A stretch of 64,000 nucleotides of DNA from NCBI RefSeq assembly GCF_043195135.1, contig NZ_JBAFWP010000007.1. One strand, 5' to 3'. The notes beneath the pieces are model-generated. The model was not told the origin of the DNA and ran no database searches. It saw only the letters and a list, made by a program, of their open reading frames with translations. Of this stretch, positions 34,081 through 43,315 are shown in pieces (position 1 is the stretch's first letter; every line of letters starts with the position of its first letter). The stretch comes from NCEH01 sp043195135 (lineage in GTDB: Bacteria; Pseudomonadota; Alphaproteobacteria; Rhizobiales; Xanthobacteraceae). Made by a program: the position numbers and the translations under genes.

Positions 34081-36768
34081 CTAGGATTCGGCGGATTTGG
34101 CCTTTGCCGCCGGCTTTTTCGCCGCAGCTTTCTTAGCGACCGGTGTTTTGGCCGCCGGTTTCTTGGCTGCGGCCTTCGCCGGCTTCTCGTCCGCGCTCTT
34201 GGTCGCCGTACTCTTCTTCGCTGCTGTCTTCGCAGGGGCCTTGCGGGCCGTCTTGCCCGCAGGGGCGGTCGCCGCCTTGGCATCGATCAGCGCAATGGCC
34301 TCCGCCAGCGTGAGCTGGTCTGGGTCGAGCGCCTTGGGCAAAGTCGCGTTGATCTTGCCGTGATTGACGTAGGGCCCGAACCGGCCCGGACGCACGGTAA
34401 TGGCGCCGCCGCTCGGATGATCGCCGAGATTGCGGCCCGCCGTGGCCCCTCCGCGTGCGCCCCTGCCCTTCGATTGCTTCTCGGCCAGGAGGGTGATCGC
34501 GCGGTTGAGGCCGATGGCGAGAATATCGTCGCCGTCCTCGATGTTCGCATAGACCTTGCCGTGCTGGATATAGGGCCCGAACCGCCCGATGCCGGCCAGA
34601 ATGGGTTCACCGTCCTCCGGGTGCACGCCGATGGGCCGCGGCAGCGCGAGCAGCGCCAGCGCCGTCTCAAGGTCCACATCGGCGGGCTTCAAGCCCTTGG
34701 GCAGGCTGGAGCGCTTCGGCTTGGCGCCGTCCACCCCTTCACCCAATTGCAAATAGGTGCCGAAGCGTCCATCGCGGATGGTGACTTCGAGCCCCGTCTC
34801 GGGATCGGCGCCGAGCTTGCGCGTCCCCTCGCCTTCCTGCGGCGCCTCGCCGCTCAGCGGCTGGGTATGGCGGCATTCGGGATAATTCGAGCAGCCGATA
34901 AAGGCGCCGAACTTGCCCATCTTCAGCGACAGCCGTCCGGTGCCGCAGGTGGGGCAGAGGCGCGGATCGGTGCCGTCCGCTTTCGGCGGAAAGATGTGCG
35001 CGGTCAGCATCTCGTCGAGCGCATCGAGCACCTGCGACACGCGCAGATCCTTGGTGGCATCGACGGCGAGCGAGAAGTCCGCCCAGAATTCTCGCAGCAC
35101 CTGTTTCCAGTCCACCTCGTCGGCAGACACGCGATCCAGCTTCTCTTCCAGATCGGCGGTGAAGTCGTATTCCACGTATTTCTTGAAGAAGCTCTCCAGG
35201 AAGGCGGTCACGAGCCGCCCCTTGTCCTCGGCGACGAGGCGCTTCTTCTCCAGCTTCACATATTCGCGATCCTGCAACACCGCGAGCACGGCCGCATAGG
35301 TGGAGGGACGGCCGATGCCGAGCTCCTCCATGCGCTTGACCAGCGACGCTTCCGAGAAGCGCGGCGGCGGTTCGGTGAAATGCTGGACAGTCGCGATTTC
35401 ACGCTTGTCCAGCTTTTCCCCGGCCGCCATCGCCGGAAGTCGGCGGCTCTCCTCGTCCTCGTCGTCGTCGTCCTTGCCTTCGCGATAAAGCGCCAGGAAG
35501 CCGTCGAACTTGACCACCGTGCCGGTGGCGGTGAGATCCAGCGTGCGCGCGCCGGCCTGGGCGACGATGTCGGCCGTGGTGCGCTCCAGCGCCGCCGATT
35601 CCATCTGGCTCGCGACGGTGCGGGTCCAGATCAGCTCGTAGAGGCGCGCCTGGTCGGCATCGAGATGGCGCGCCACGTCGCGCGGGCTGCGATGGGAATC
35701 GGTGGGGCGGATGGCCTCGTGGGCTTCCTGGGCGTTCTTGGCCTTGGTGGTGTATTTGCGCGGAACGGCCGGCAAATAGCGGTCGCCGAACTGCTTGCCG
35801 ATGGCGCTGCGCGTCGCAGCGACGGCTTCCGGCGCCATGTCCACGCCGTCGGTTCGCATATAGGTGATGAGACCCACGGTCTCGCCGCCGATGTCCACGC
35901 CCTCGTACAGGCGCTGGGCGATCTGCATGGTGCGGGCCGGCGCAAGGCCGAGCTTGCGGCTCGCTTCCTGTTGTAGCGTAGACGTGGTGAAGGGCGGCTG
36001 GGGATGCCGCTTGACCGGCTTCGCCTCGATGCCGCGCACGGAGAAAGCGGCATTCTCCAACGCCACGCGGAAGGCGGCGGCCTCCTCGGCGGTGCCGACG
36101 GACAGGCGCGTGATCTTCTTGCCGTCGGCGCCCGACAGGCGCGCTTCGAAGGTATCGCCGCGCGGCGTCGCCAGCTGGGCGGCGATGGACCAATATTCGC
36201 GCGGGACGAAGGTCTCGATCTCCCGCTCCCGGTCGCAGACCAGACGCAGCGCCACGGACTGCACGCGGCCGGCCGAGCGGGCGCCCGGCAGCTTGCGCCA
36301 CAACACGGGCGACAGGGTGAAACCGACGAGATAATCCAGGGCGCGCCGGGCGAGATAGGCATCCACCAGCGCAATGTCGATCGCGCGCGGCGCCTTCATC
36401 GCCTCCAGCACCGCCTGCTTGGTGATGGCGTTGAAGACCACGCGCTCGACCTTCTGGCCCTTGAGCGCCTTCTTCTCGCGCAGCACCTCGAGCACATGCC
36501 AGGAAATCGCCTCCCCTTCGCGATCGGGGTCGGTGGCGAGGATCAGCCCATCGGCCGCCTTCACCGCCTTTGCGATGTCGCTCAGACGCTTCTGCGATTT
36601 CGGATCGACCTCCCACAGCATGCGGAAGTCGGCCTCGGGATCAACCGAGCCGTCCTTCGACGGGAGATCGCGGACATGTCCGTAGGAGGCGATGACCTCG
36701 TAATCCGGACCAAGATATTTGTTGATCGTCTTCGCCTTTGCGGGCGATTCGACGATGACGACCTGCAT
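34081..36768 (-). CDS. topA: DNA topoisomerase I (type IA)
   Basis: Relaxes negative supercoils by single-strand passage. The 895 residues contain the TOPRIM domain (VESPAKAKTINKYLG at the start, DPDREGEAISWH near 118), the active-site tyrosine in GLITYMRTDGVDM (about 310), one four-cysteine zinc ribbon (CPTCGTGRLSLKMGKFGAFIGCSNYPEC), and several C-terminal GRFGPYVNHGK-type repeats. The last 60 residues are an Ala/Lys/Pro-rich histone-H1-like tail, as in several alphaproteobacteria and actinobacteria. The ATG at 36768 matches the family start. Confidence 0.97.
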   Translation of the reverse strand: MQVVIVESPAKAKTINKYLGPDYEVIASYGHVRDLPSKDGSVDPEADFRMLWEVDPKSQKRLSDIAKAVKAADGLILATDPDREGEAISWHVLEVLREKKALKGQKVERVVFNAITKQAVLEAMKAPRAIDIALVDAYLARRALDYLVGFTLSPVLWRKLPGARSAGRVQSVALRLVCDREREIETFVPREYWSIAAQLATPRGDTFEARLSGADGKKITRLSVGTAEEAAAFRVALENAAFSVRGIEAKPVKRHPQPPFTTSTLQQEASRKLGLAPARTMQIAQRLYEGVDIGGETVGLITYMRTDGVDMAPEAVAATRSAIGKQFGDRYLPAVPRKYTTKAKNAQEAHEAIRPTDSHRSPRDVARHLDADQARLYELIWTRTVASQMESAALERTTADIVAQAGARTLDLTATGTVVKFDGFLALYREGKDDDDEDEESRRLPAMAAGEKLDKREIATVQHFTEPPPRFSEASLVKRMEELGIGRPSTYAAVLAVLQDREYVKLEKKRLVAEDKGRLVTAFLESFFKKYVEYDFTADLEEKLDRVSADEVDWKQVLREFWADFSLAVDATKDLRVSQVLDALDEMLTAHIFPPKADGTDPRLCPTCGTGRLSLKMGKFGAFIGCSNYPECRHTQPLSGEAPQEGEGTRKLGADPETGLEVTIRDGRFGTYLQLGEGVDGAKPKRSSLPKGLKPADVDLETALALLALPRPIGVHPEDGEPILAGIGRFGPYIQHGKVYANIEDGDDILAIGLNRAITLLAEKQSKGRGARGGATAGRNLGDHPSGGAITVRPGRFGPYVNHGKINATLPKALDPDQLTLAEAIALIDAKAATAPAGKTARKAPAKTAAKKSTATKSADEKPAKAAAKKPAAKTPVAKKAAAKKPAAKAKSAES

Positions 36769-36964
36769 GACGGCTGCTGTCTCTTGAAATCGCCGCGGCC
36801 CCTGGCGGCGGCGGCAACATGGGGTGCGACGCCCGGCCTGTCAAATCCGCAGGCCGTTCCCCTCCTCCAGGGACGCCCTTTTGCTAATACAACCCTGAGT
36901 AGCTTGTTTAACCGCACCCAACTCGCAGGATGCGCGACGATGGACGGGGCAAGAGGATGTTGGG

Positions 36965-37168
36965 ATGCCTGGGGCGCGCGAAGACTTCAACCAGGATCAG
37001 GCCGCGGAGTTCGCGGCCTATGTGGCGTCGTTGACGGCCGAATTGTCGCGCCTGGCACGACGGCACCGGCTTCCCACCCTCGCCTATCTGCTCGAAATGT
37101 CGAGGATGGAAGCGCGCGGCATCGCCCAGCCGCCGCCCCTGGGTAAAGCCAACGGCGCGCACGATTAA
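36965..37168 (+). CDS. Small hypothetical protein
   Basis: A 67-residue, probably soluble helical protein, with AAEFAAYVASLTAELSRLARRHRLPTLAYLLEMSRMEA as its core. It lies between the divergent topA and the convergent dprA and has an AGAGGATG-type ribosome-binding site before the ATG. The helix-rich pattern and length resemble small hypotheticals seen in Rhizobiales genomes, but I do not recognise a named family. It overlaps nothing else and is likely real. Confidence 0.6.
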   Translation: MPGAREDFNQDQAAEFAAYVASLTAELSRLARRHRLPTLAYLLEMSRMEARGIAQPPPLGKANGAHD

Positions 37169-38278
37169 CTAGCGCAGGCTCACCAGACCACCGCCATGCC
37201 GCTCCAGCCGCCCCGCCAGATCCAGTTCCAGGAGCACCCATTGCACATCGCTGACGCTCGCGCCGGAGAATCGCACCAGATCGTCCATGGGTGTCGGCAC
37301 CGGCCCGAGCAGTTCGGCGATGCGCGCGCGGACCGTATCGTCGGGAGGCGAAGGCTCGGATGGAGCAGCCGGCGCTTCAAGGTCTTGCACCGGAGGATGC
37401 GCGAACAGCGGCGTCAGCTGCTCGATCACGTCGGCGGCGCAGGTGGCGAGGGTTGCACCCCGCTTCAGCAGGGCATTGGTGCCCCCGGCCCGCGGATCCA
37501 GCGGCGAGCCGGGGATGGCGAACACCTCCCGCCCCTGCTCGGCGGCGAGGCGCGCGGTGATCAGTGAACCGGAGCGCTCCGCCGCCTCCACCACCACGAC
37601 CCCAAGCGCCATGCCGGACACGAGGCGGTTGCGGCGCGGGAAGTCCCGCGCGCGCGGCTCCCAGTTGAGCGGCATCTCGGACACCAGTGCGCCTTGTTCC
37701 GCCACCGCCTCGATCAGTTTAAGGTTCTCCGGCGGGTAGGGCCGGGCCAGGCCGCCGGCGAAAACGCCGATGGTGCCGCTCGCGAGACCGGCTTCATGGG
37801 CGGCGGCGTCGATGCCACGCGCCAGGCCGGATACGATCGCATAGCCTGCCGCTCCGAGATCGCGGGCGAAGCGGCCGGCAAGGGTGCGCCCGGCGGCCGA
37901 GGCGTTGCGGGCGCCCACGATGGCGATCTTCGGCGCGCGTAGCGTTTCGCCCAGGCCGCGCACGCACAGAAGCGGCGGCGCATCGTCGATTTCCTGCAGG
38001 GGATGGGGATAGTCCGCCTCGCCCATGGCCACCAGCCGGCCGCCCATGCGGGCGAGGGCGGCGATTTCGTCCTCCACCTCGGCCAGGGTCGGCACACGGG
38101 GCGGGATCAGCCGCCCGCCTTTGCGCGCAAGCGAAGGCAGCGCCTCGAGCGCGGCGGCCGCACCACCGAACTGGTTGATGAGGGCGCGGAACGTGCGTGG
38201 CCCCACCTGCTCGGTGCGAATCAGCCGCAACCAGTCGGCGCGCTGCCGGGGCGAGAGGGTGACGCCCCGCCGAGCCAT
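37169..38278 (-). CDS. dprA: DNA-processing protein DprA
   Basis: DprA binds incoming single-stranded DNA and loads RecA during natural transformation; it is also kept in many species not known to be competent. The 369 residues have an N-terminal helical region, a Rossmann-like core with IVGARNASAAGRTLAGRFARDLG, IVSGLARGIDAAAHEAGL, GVFAGGLARPYPPEN and FPRRNRLVSGMALGVVVVEA, and a C-terminal winged-helix domain (about 300-369). Its start is 5 bases after the plsY stop, so it is in the pyrB-pyrC-plsY-dprA run. Confidence 0.94.
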   Translation of the reverse strand: MARRGVTLSPRQRADWLRLIRTEQVGPRTFRALINQFGGAAAALEALPSLARKGGRLIPPRVPTLAEVEDEIAALARMGGRLVAMGEADYPHPLQEIDDAPPLLCVRGLGETLRAPKIAIVGARNASAAGRTLAGRFARDLGAAGYAIVSGLARGIDAAAHEAGLASGTIGVFAGGLARPYPPENLKLIEAVAEQGALVSEMPLNWEPRARDFPRRNRLVSGMALGVVVVEAAERSGSLITARLAAEQGREVFAIPGSPLDPRAGGTNALLKRGATLATCAADVIEQLTPLFAHPPVQDLEAPAAPSEPSPPDDTVRARIAELLGPVPTPMDDLVRFSGASVSDVQWVLLELDLAGRLERHGGGLVSLR

Positions 38279-38282
38279 TCGA

Positions 38283-38894
38283 TCACCCCTTCGCGCCGAT
38301 GCGGCCTTCGGTGCCGGACAGCAGGCGGGCGATATTGGCGTGGTGCTTGGCCCAAAGCAGCACCGCGAGCCCCGCCATCAGCACGCCCATTTCAGGCCCG
38401 GCCGCGACATAGGCCGCGAGCGCCGTCGCAGCGGACGCGGTGAGCGCGGCGAGGGAGGAATAGCGCGTCAGCGCGGCGATACCGAGCCAGACCAGAGCGA
38501 ACGCCACGGCAGCCGGCCACGCGAGCCCGAGCGCCACGCCCAGGAAGGTCGCGACCCCCTTGCCACCTTTGAAGCCGAGCCAGATCGGGAACAAATGCCC
38601 GAGAAACGCGCCAAGCCCGGCGACGAGCGCAGCGTCCGGCCCGAGCCAGGCGCGGGCGATCAGCACCGCCGCCGTTCCCTTCAGCGCGTCACCCAGCAGG
38701 GTGAGCGCGGCAAGATCCTTGCGGCCGGTACGCAGCACGTTGGTCGCGCCGATGTTTCCCGAGCCGATGGTGCGGATATCGCGGGTGCCCGCGACGCGCG
38801 TGATGATGATGCCGAAGGGGATGGAGCCCAGGGCGTAGCCGAGGGCAAGCGCCGCCAGGGTCCACGGCAAGGCGAGAGTCCAGGAAAGCTGCAT
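38283..38894 (-). CDS. plsY: Glycerol-3-phosphate acyltransferase PlsY
   Basis: An inner-membrane enzyme that transfers the acyl group from acyl-phosphate to glycerol-3-phosphate in the first step of phospholipid synthesis. The 203 residues have about five membrane helices and the three family motifs GSIPFGIIIT, GSGNIGATNVLRTGRK and LFPIWLGFKGGKGVATFLG. The ATG at 38894 is preferred over a TTG two codons earlier. It follows pyrC by 33 bases. Confidence 0.94.
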   Translation of the reverse strand: MQLSWTLALPWTLAALALGYALGSIPFGIIITRVAGTRDIRTIGSGNIGATNVLRTGRKDLAALTLLGDALKGTAAVLIARAWLGPDAALVAGLGAFLGHLFPIWLGFKGGKGVATFLGVALGLAWPAAVAFALVWLGIAALTRYSSLAALTASAATALAAYVAAGPEMGVLMAGLAVLLWAKHHANIARLLSGTEGRIGAKG

Positions 38895-38927
38895 GCTCAA
38901 GCCCCATGTGCCGGCACGGCCGACCGA

Positions 38928-40241
38928 TCAAACGTATTCGTATACCGTGCGCCCGGCAACCAGCGTTCGCAGCACGCGCCCGGTCATGCGGGCTTCGTCG
39001 AACGGGGTATTGCGCGAACGCGAGTTCAGATGCGCGGGATCCACCAGCCAGGGCATGTCCGGATCGAACACCACGAGGTCCGCCGGCGCGCCGGGGCGCA
39101 AGGTTCCCGTGGGCAGGCCAAGCAGTTCCGCCGGCCGGGTGGACAGCGCGCGCAGCACGTTCACGATGTCCACCTGGTCGGAATGCACCAGGCGCAGCGC
39201 GGCCGAGAGCAGCGTTTCCACCCCGATGGCCCCGGGCTCCGCCTCCGAGAAGGGGAGCCGCTTCATTTCAACGTCCTGCGGGATGTGGTCGGACACCACG
39301 ACATCGATCAGGCCGGAGGCCAGTGCGTGAATCAGCGCCTGCCGATCCTCCTCCGCCCGCAGCGGCGGGTTCAGTTTGAAATAGGTCCGGTACTGGCCGA
39401 TATCCAGTTCGTTGAAGCTGAGGTGGTTGATGCTCGCCGAAGCCGTGACGGGGAGCCCCGCATGTTTCGCGCGCGCCAGCACCTCCAGCGAGTCTGCGCA
39501 TGTGAGGGCTGCGGCGTGATACCGACCACGCGCCCCGTCCACCAGCCGCAGGTCGCGTTCCAGCACAATGGCCTCGGCCGCTTTCGGATTGCCCGGCAGG
39601 CCGAGGCGGGTGGCGAAGGCGCCCTCGTTCATGGCCCCCTGGGACATGGAGGCGTCTTCCGTGTGATGCACGATCAAGGCATCGAAATCACGGGCATAGC
39701 TCAGGCAGCGGCGCAGCACCTGCGCGCTCTTCAGCGAATGCGGCCCGTCGGTAAAGGCCACCGCACCGGCCGCCTGGAGCAGGCCGATCTCGGTCATTTC
39801 CTCGCCCTTGAGCCCCTTGGTGAGGGCAGCCATGGGATGAACGCGCACGATCGCGGTATCCCGCGCCCGGCGCAGGATGAAGTCGACGATTGCGGGATCG
39901 TCCACCACCGGGTCCGTATCCGGCTGGCAGACGATCGTGGTCACGCCGCCTGCCGCCGCCGCCCGGCTTGCGGTCGCAAGGGTTTCGCGATGTTCCGCGC
40001 CCGGCTCGCCGACAAAGGCGCGCATATCGACCAGGCCCGGCGCGACGATCGCACCACGGCAATCCACCACTTCCGCCCCGTCCGGAACGCCGGCGGCGGC
40101 GATACCGAAGGCGCTATCCTCGATCCGTCCTTCGACGATCAGGACGTCGCCGTGGAAATCCGACCCGCGCGAGGGATCGATGACCCGCGCGTTCGCGAGG
40201 ACCACGGGGCGCGTTTCCGAAGGGCGGGCAGGCTCACGCAT
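38928..40241 (-). CDS. pyrC: Dihydroorotase-like protein (PyrC/PyrX), probably non-catalytic partner of PyrB
   Basis: A 437-residue amidohydrolase-fold protein of the class I dihydroorotase family. Active enzymes have HxH after PGxxD; here the site reads APGLVDMRAFVGEPG (Arg74 and Phe76 in place of the two histidines). The distal DHAPH motif reads DHIPQ. Loss of these zinc ligands points to a pseudo-dihydroorotase such as the PyrC' or PyrX proteins, which hold the aspartate transcarbamoylase assembly together. The ATG at 40241 lies 6 bases before the end of the pyrB stop codon, so translation is coupled. If this reading holds, an active dihydroorotase must be encoded elsewhere. Confidence 0.88.
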   Translation of the reverse strand: MREPARPSETRPVVLANARVIDPSRGSDFHGDVLIVEGRIEDSAFGIAAAGVPDGAEVVDCRGAIVAPGLVDMRAFVGEPGAEHRETLATASRAAAAGGVTTIVCQPDTDPVVDDPAIVDFILRRARDTAIVRVHPMAALTKGLKGEEMTEIGLLQAAGAVAFTDGPHSLKSAQVLRRCLSYARDFDALIVHHTEDASMSQGAMNEGAFATRLGLPGNPKAAEAIVLERDLRLVDGARGRYHAAALTCADSLEVLARAKHAGLPVTASASINHLSFNELDIGQYRTYFKLNPPLRAEEDRQALIHALASGLIDVVVSDHIPQDVEMKRLPFSEAEPGAIGVETLLSAALRLVHSDQVDIVNVLRALSTRPAELLGLPTGTLRPGAPADLVVFDPDMPWLVDPAHLNSRSRNTPFDEARMTGRVLRTLVAGRTVYEYV

Positions 40242-41181
40242 TGGGCAGTTTCCGCGCCAGGGCATCGAGCACCGCCATGCGGACCGCGACGCCCATCTCC
40301 ACCTGTTCCCGGATCAGGGACTGCGGCCCGTCGGCGACGCTGGAATCGATCTCGACGCCGCGATTCATGGGGCCGGGATGCATCACCAGGGCATCGGGCT
40401 TGGCGCGCCGCAGCTTGGCCTGGTCGAGGCCGAAATAATGGAAGTATTCCTTCACCGAGGGAATGAAAGAGCCCGCCATGCGCTCGCGCTGCAAGCGCAG
40501 CATCATCACGATGTCCGCTCCCTCCAGCCCGCTGTCCATGGACCGGTGGACCTCGATGCCGAACTGCTCGATGCCGCTCGGCAGCAAGGTGGAGGGCGCG
40601 ATCACCCTCACCTTCGCGCCGAGCGCGGACAGCAGATGGATGTTGGAGCGTGCGACCCGCGAATGCAGCACATCGCCGCAGATCGCGACCGTCAGCCCCT
40701 GAATCCGCCCCTTGTTGCGGCGGATGGTGAGCGCATCCAGCAGCGCCTGGGTGGGATGCTCATGGGCGCCGTCGCCGGCATTCACCACGCAGCAATCCAC
40801 CTTGCGCGCCAGGAGCGCCACCGCGCCGGAGGCATGATGGCGCACCACCAAGATGTCGGGATGCATGGCATTGAGCGTCATCGCCGTGTCGATGAGGCTT
40901 TCGCCCTTCTTCACAGATGAAGTGCCAACCGACATGTTCATCACGTCCGCGCCCAGGCGTTTGCCTGCGATCTCGAACGAGGATTGCGTGCGCGTGGAGG
41001 CTTCGAAAAACAGATTGATCTGCGTGCGCCCGCGCAAGGTGGTGCGCTTCTTCTCGATCTGCCGGTTCAGATCGACGAATTCCTCGGCGAGATCCAGCAG
41101 GCCGACGATCTCGCCGGCTGAAAGACCTTCGATGCCGATCAGGTCGCGGCGATCAAGGGTGAAGGCGGGAGAAGGATGCAT
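40234..41181 (-). CDS. pyrB: Aspartate carbamoyltransferase catalytic subunit
   Basis: Catalyses carbamoyl phosphate plus aspartate to carbamoyl aspartate in pyrimidine synthesis. The 315 residues have the carbamoyl-phosphate motif FEASTRTQSSFEIAGKRLGADV, HPTQALLDALTI, VAICGDVLHSRVARSN, and the aspartate-binding LRLQRERM with HPGPMNRGVEID. The ATG at 41181 is the normal family start; a longer frame upstream is spurious. No pyrI regulatory subunit is present. The downstream pyrC-like gene overlaps its end. Confidence 0.96.
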   Translation of the reverse strand: MHPSPAFTLDRRDLIGIEGLSAGEIVGLLDLAEEFVDLNRQIEKKRTTLRGRTQINLFFEASTRTQSSFEIAGKRLGADVMNMSVGTSSVKKGESLIDTAMTLNAMHPDILVVRHHASGAVALLARKVDCCVVNAGDGAHEHPTQALLDALTIRRNKGRIQGLTVAICGDVLHSRVARSNIHLLSALGAKVRVIAPSTLLPSGIEQFGIEVHRSMDSGLEGADIVMMLRLQRERMAGSFIPSVKEYFHYFGLDQAKLRRAKPDALVMHPGPMNRGVEIDSSVADGPQSLIREQVEMGVAVRMAVLDALARKLPNA

Positions 41182-41475
41182 GGCAGGCGGCAGGCTTAAC
41201 CACTGTCGGCCCGAGCCGCAAGGGCAGAACGGCGCGAGCCACAGGCCAATCACCGATGCCGGCTTGCAAATGCGCTCTTGTGTCCGCCGGGAGAACAGAA
41301 ATTTGACGTTTCCCCGCCATTGTTCATTCACAACGCATTCACAGCGTGCGGCGCAGTATTGAAGCTCAAAAGCGTAGACACAATTCGGCTTAGATCGTGG
41401 CCGATACCATTTCAAACGGTTCCCGCGCCTCAGTTTTCGAACGCGCGACATCGCAACGTTCAGGAGATGTTCACC
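41182..41475. other. pyrB / secreted-protein divergent region with tandem 11-mers
   Basis: This 294-base region lies between the divergent pyrB and the secreted-protein gene. CATTCACAACG (41325-41335) is followed directly by CATTCACAGCG (41336-41346), a tandem repeat differing at one base, which could bind a regulator. It lies about 130 bases upstream of the secreted-protein start. No RNA or protein gene is seen. Confidence 0.45.
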
Positions 41476-41916
41476 ATGTCCATTCTCACCAAGCAGGTCG
41501 CGGCACTCGGGCTGGTGGCGGCCCTTGGCGTGATCTCGCTGACCCCGGCCATGGCCGGCGCGATCGGCACCGGCGCGGCGAGCCTCTCCGCAGCCGTCCC
41601 GAGCGGCGTGACCCAGGTTCAATACTGGGGTCCGCGCTACGGCTATGGTCGCGGCGGCTGCTGGAATTGCGGCCGCTATTACAATAATAACAACAATGGC
41701 GCGGCGGTTGGGGCGGGCATTGCGCTGGGCATACTTGGTGCGGCCGCGATCGCCGGCGCGGCGAGCGCTCCCCCGCCGCCCCCGCCGGTCTATTACGCCC
41801 CGCCCCCGCCGGCCCTCTATGCGCCTGCGCCGCCCGTGGTTTATGCCCCCCAGGCGCGGGGCGGATGCTGGTTCCCGACCGACACCCACGGCAACGGCTA
41901 TTGGGGCGCCTGCTGA
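41476..41916 (+). CDS. Secreted Gly/Tyr- and Pro-rich small protein
   Basis: A 146-residue exported protein. A signal peptide (MSILTKQVAALGLVAALGVI through AMAG, about 28 residues) is followed by a Gly/Tyr/Arg segment (GPRYGYGRGGCWNCGRYYN) with a five-Asn run, a hydrophobic Ala/Gly stretch (about residues 77-97) and a Pro/Tyr-rich region (PPPPPPVYYAPPPP). The C-terminus is GGCWFPTDTHGNGYWGAC. Four cysteines could pair. Similar short proteins are frequent in Rhizobiales, without known function. The ATG at 41476 is chosen because CAGGAG lies 9 bases upstream; an ATG 9 bases earlier is too close to it. Confidence 0.75.
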   Translation: MSILTKQVAALGLVAALGVISLTPAMAGAIGTGAASLSAAVPSGVTQVQYWGPRYGYGRGGCWNCGRYYNNNNNGAAVGAGIALGILGAAAIAGAASAPPPPPPVYYAPPPPALYAPAPPVVYAPQARGGCWFPTDTHGNGYWGAC

Positions 41917-42023
41917 GGCGCGGACGCAGAGATTCATGCGATCGAGGGCGGCTTGCGCCGCCCTTTCGCGTTTCTATTCCGCTCTAAACCGCGATTTCGC
42001 CCGAACTTCGGGGATGCCCTGTT

Positions 42024-42962
42024 TCATCCGCCGATGGCGAGCGCCGCCGCGACCACCAGCGGCAGGGTGACCGCCGCGACGATGAGTTGCAGCGTCAGGA
42101 TCTGCGCGAGCAGGGGGGCATCGCCGCCCATCTGGCGGGCCAGGACGTAGCCGGCCGGAGCCGAGGGCACGGCGCAGATGACGGTCACCACCACCACCTC
42201 CATGCCCCTGAGGCCGAGCGCCAGGGCAAAGCCCAGCGCCAGCGCCGGCTTTACGAGGAGGCAGAGCAGGATCGCGCACACGGCGCCGGCGCTCGGCCGC
42301 ACCAGATGCCGCACGCTGACGCCCGCGCCCACCACCACCAGTCCCACCGCCAGGGACGCGCGGCCGAGGATGTCGGCCACCTCCAGCGCCAGATGCGGCA
42401 CGGGAACATGGGAGATGTTGATCGCCGCGCCCGCAAGGCAGGAGACGATCAGCGGATTGCGGAGCAACTGGCGGGCGATGCGCCCGGGGGTCGGCGCCTC
42501 GGCTCCGGCGTACCTTGCCAGGACGGCGACCACCACCACATTGATCGCGGGGATGAGGCAGACCAGCATCACCGCCGCGACGGCCACCCCCGGCGTGCCG
42601 TAGAGACCGTCCGCGAGCGCCAGCGCGACATAGGTGTTCCAGCGCACCGTGCCCTGGTAGACGGAAGTGAACGCCGGCCCATCGATGCCATACAGGCGCA
42701 TCAGCCGGACGCGGGCCGCCAGCAGGCCGACGCACAGGACCGCGAGCGAAAGACCCATCGCCCCGACCGTGCCAAGCAGGCTCACGCGCGACATGTCCGC
42801 CCGGATCGCCGAAACCAGCAGCAGGGCGGGAAACAGCACGTAGTAGGTGACCTGTTCCAGCCCGACCCAATGGGCGGGATCCCGCAGAACCCAGCGGCGC
42901 AGGCCCGTCCCGAGGGCGACCACACAGAAAACGGGAAGCAGCGCTGAGAGAATCGTTTCCAT
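42024..42962 (-). CDS. AEC-family transporter
   Basis: A 312-residue inner-membrane protein with about ten hydrophobic helices in two similar halves, typical of the auxin efflux carrier (AEC) / malonate transporter group. Examples are VTYYVLFPALLLVSAIRAD in the first half and SLAVGLVVVGAGVSVRHLV in the second. Bacterial members move small dicarboxylates or similar acids; the substrate here is unknown. It converges on the secreted-protein gene and is divergent from the nuclease-like gene. Confidence 0.87.
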   Translation of the reverse strand: METILSALLPVFCVVALGTGLRRWVLRDPAHWVGLEQVTYYVLFPALLLVSAIRADMSRVSLLGTVGAMGLSLAVLCVGLLAARVRLMRLYGIDGPAFTSVYQGTVRWNTYVALALADGLYGTPGVAVAAVMLVCLIPAINVVVVAVLARYAGAEAPTPGRIARQLLRNPLIVSCLAGAAINISHVPVPHLALEVADILGRASLAVGLVVVGAGVSVRHLVRPSAGAVCAILLCLLVKPALALGFALALGLRGMEVVVVTVICAVPSAPAGYVLARQMGGDAPLLAQILTLQLIVAAVTLPLVVAAALAIGG

Positions 42963-43315
42963 GGGCGACCGCAGAGGCAGGGAGAACCGCGCCGGCGGGC
43001 GCGAGCGGGGGAGCGCGGGCCGGCGATTCCTGGAACCAGTGCGGGCCGCAATGCCTCATCCATGCGCCTGCCCGCCCGCGGACTCAAGCGACGCGCCCCG
43101 CGGAATCGCGCGCAACGGCACTGGGCTGCAATCTGCGCCTGCCGGCGCGCGCCCCGCGACGGCGGGCCGGGACAGCGCGGGCTTGGCGTCTCACACCCCT
43201 TTGCCGGCAATGTTTCTACGCACCCCCGCGACTTTGGGATGCTTGCATTCGGCGATGGTTTATTGTTGATGTTCTGAAACTTATGGGTGCACCGGGTTCG
43301 GGGGAACGGCGCCGC
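42963..43315. other. Divergent region between the AEC gene and the ParA cassette
   Basis: This is a 353-base gap. The first 250 bases are GC-rich with no recognisable feature. The last 75 bases are AT-richer (TTTATTGTTGATGTTCTGAA near 43259) and likely contain the cassette promoter. A second in-frame ATG for the nuclease-like gene lies at 43283; the one at 43316 has the better ribosome-binding site. Confidence 0.4.

Noticed and set aside
32460..34136. 558-codon frame out of phase with the MFS efflux gene
   Set aside because: The correct frame (32467-33987) has all the MFS motifs; this one has none.
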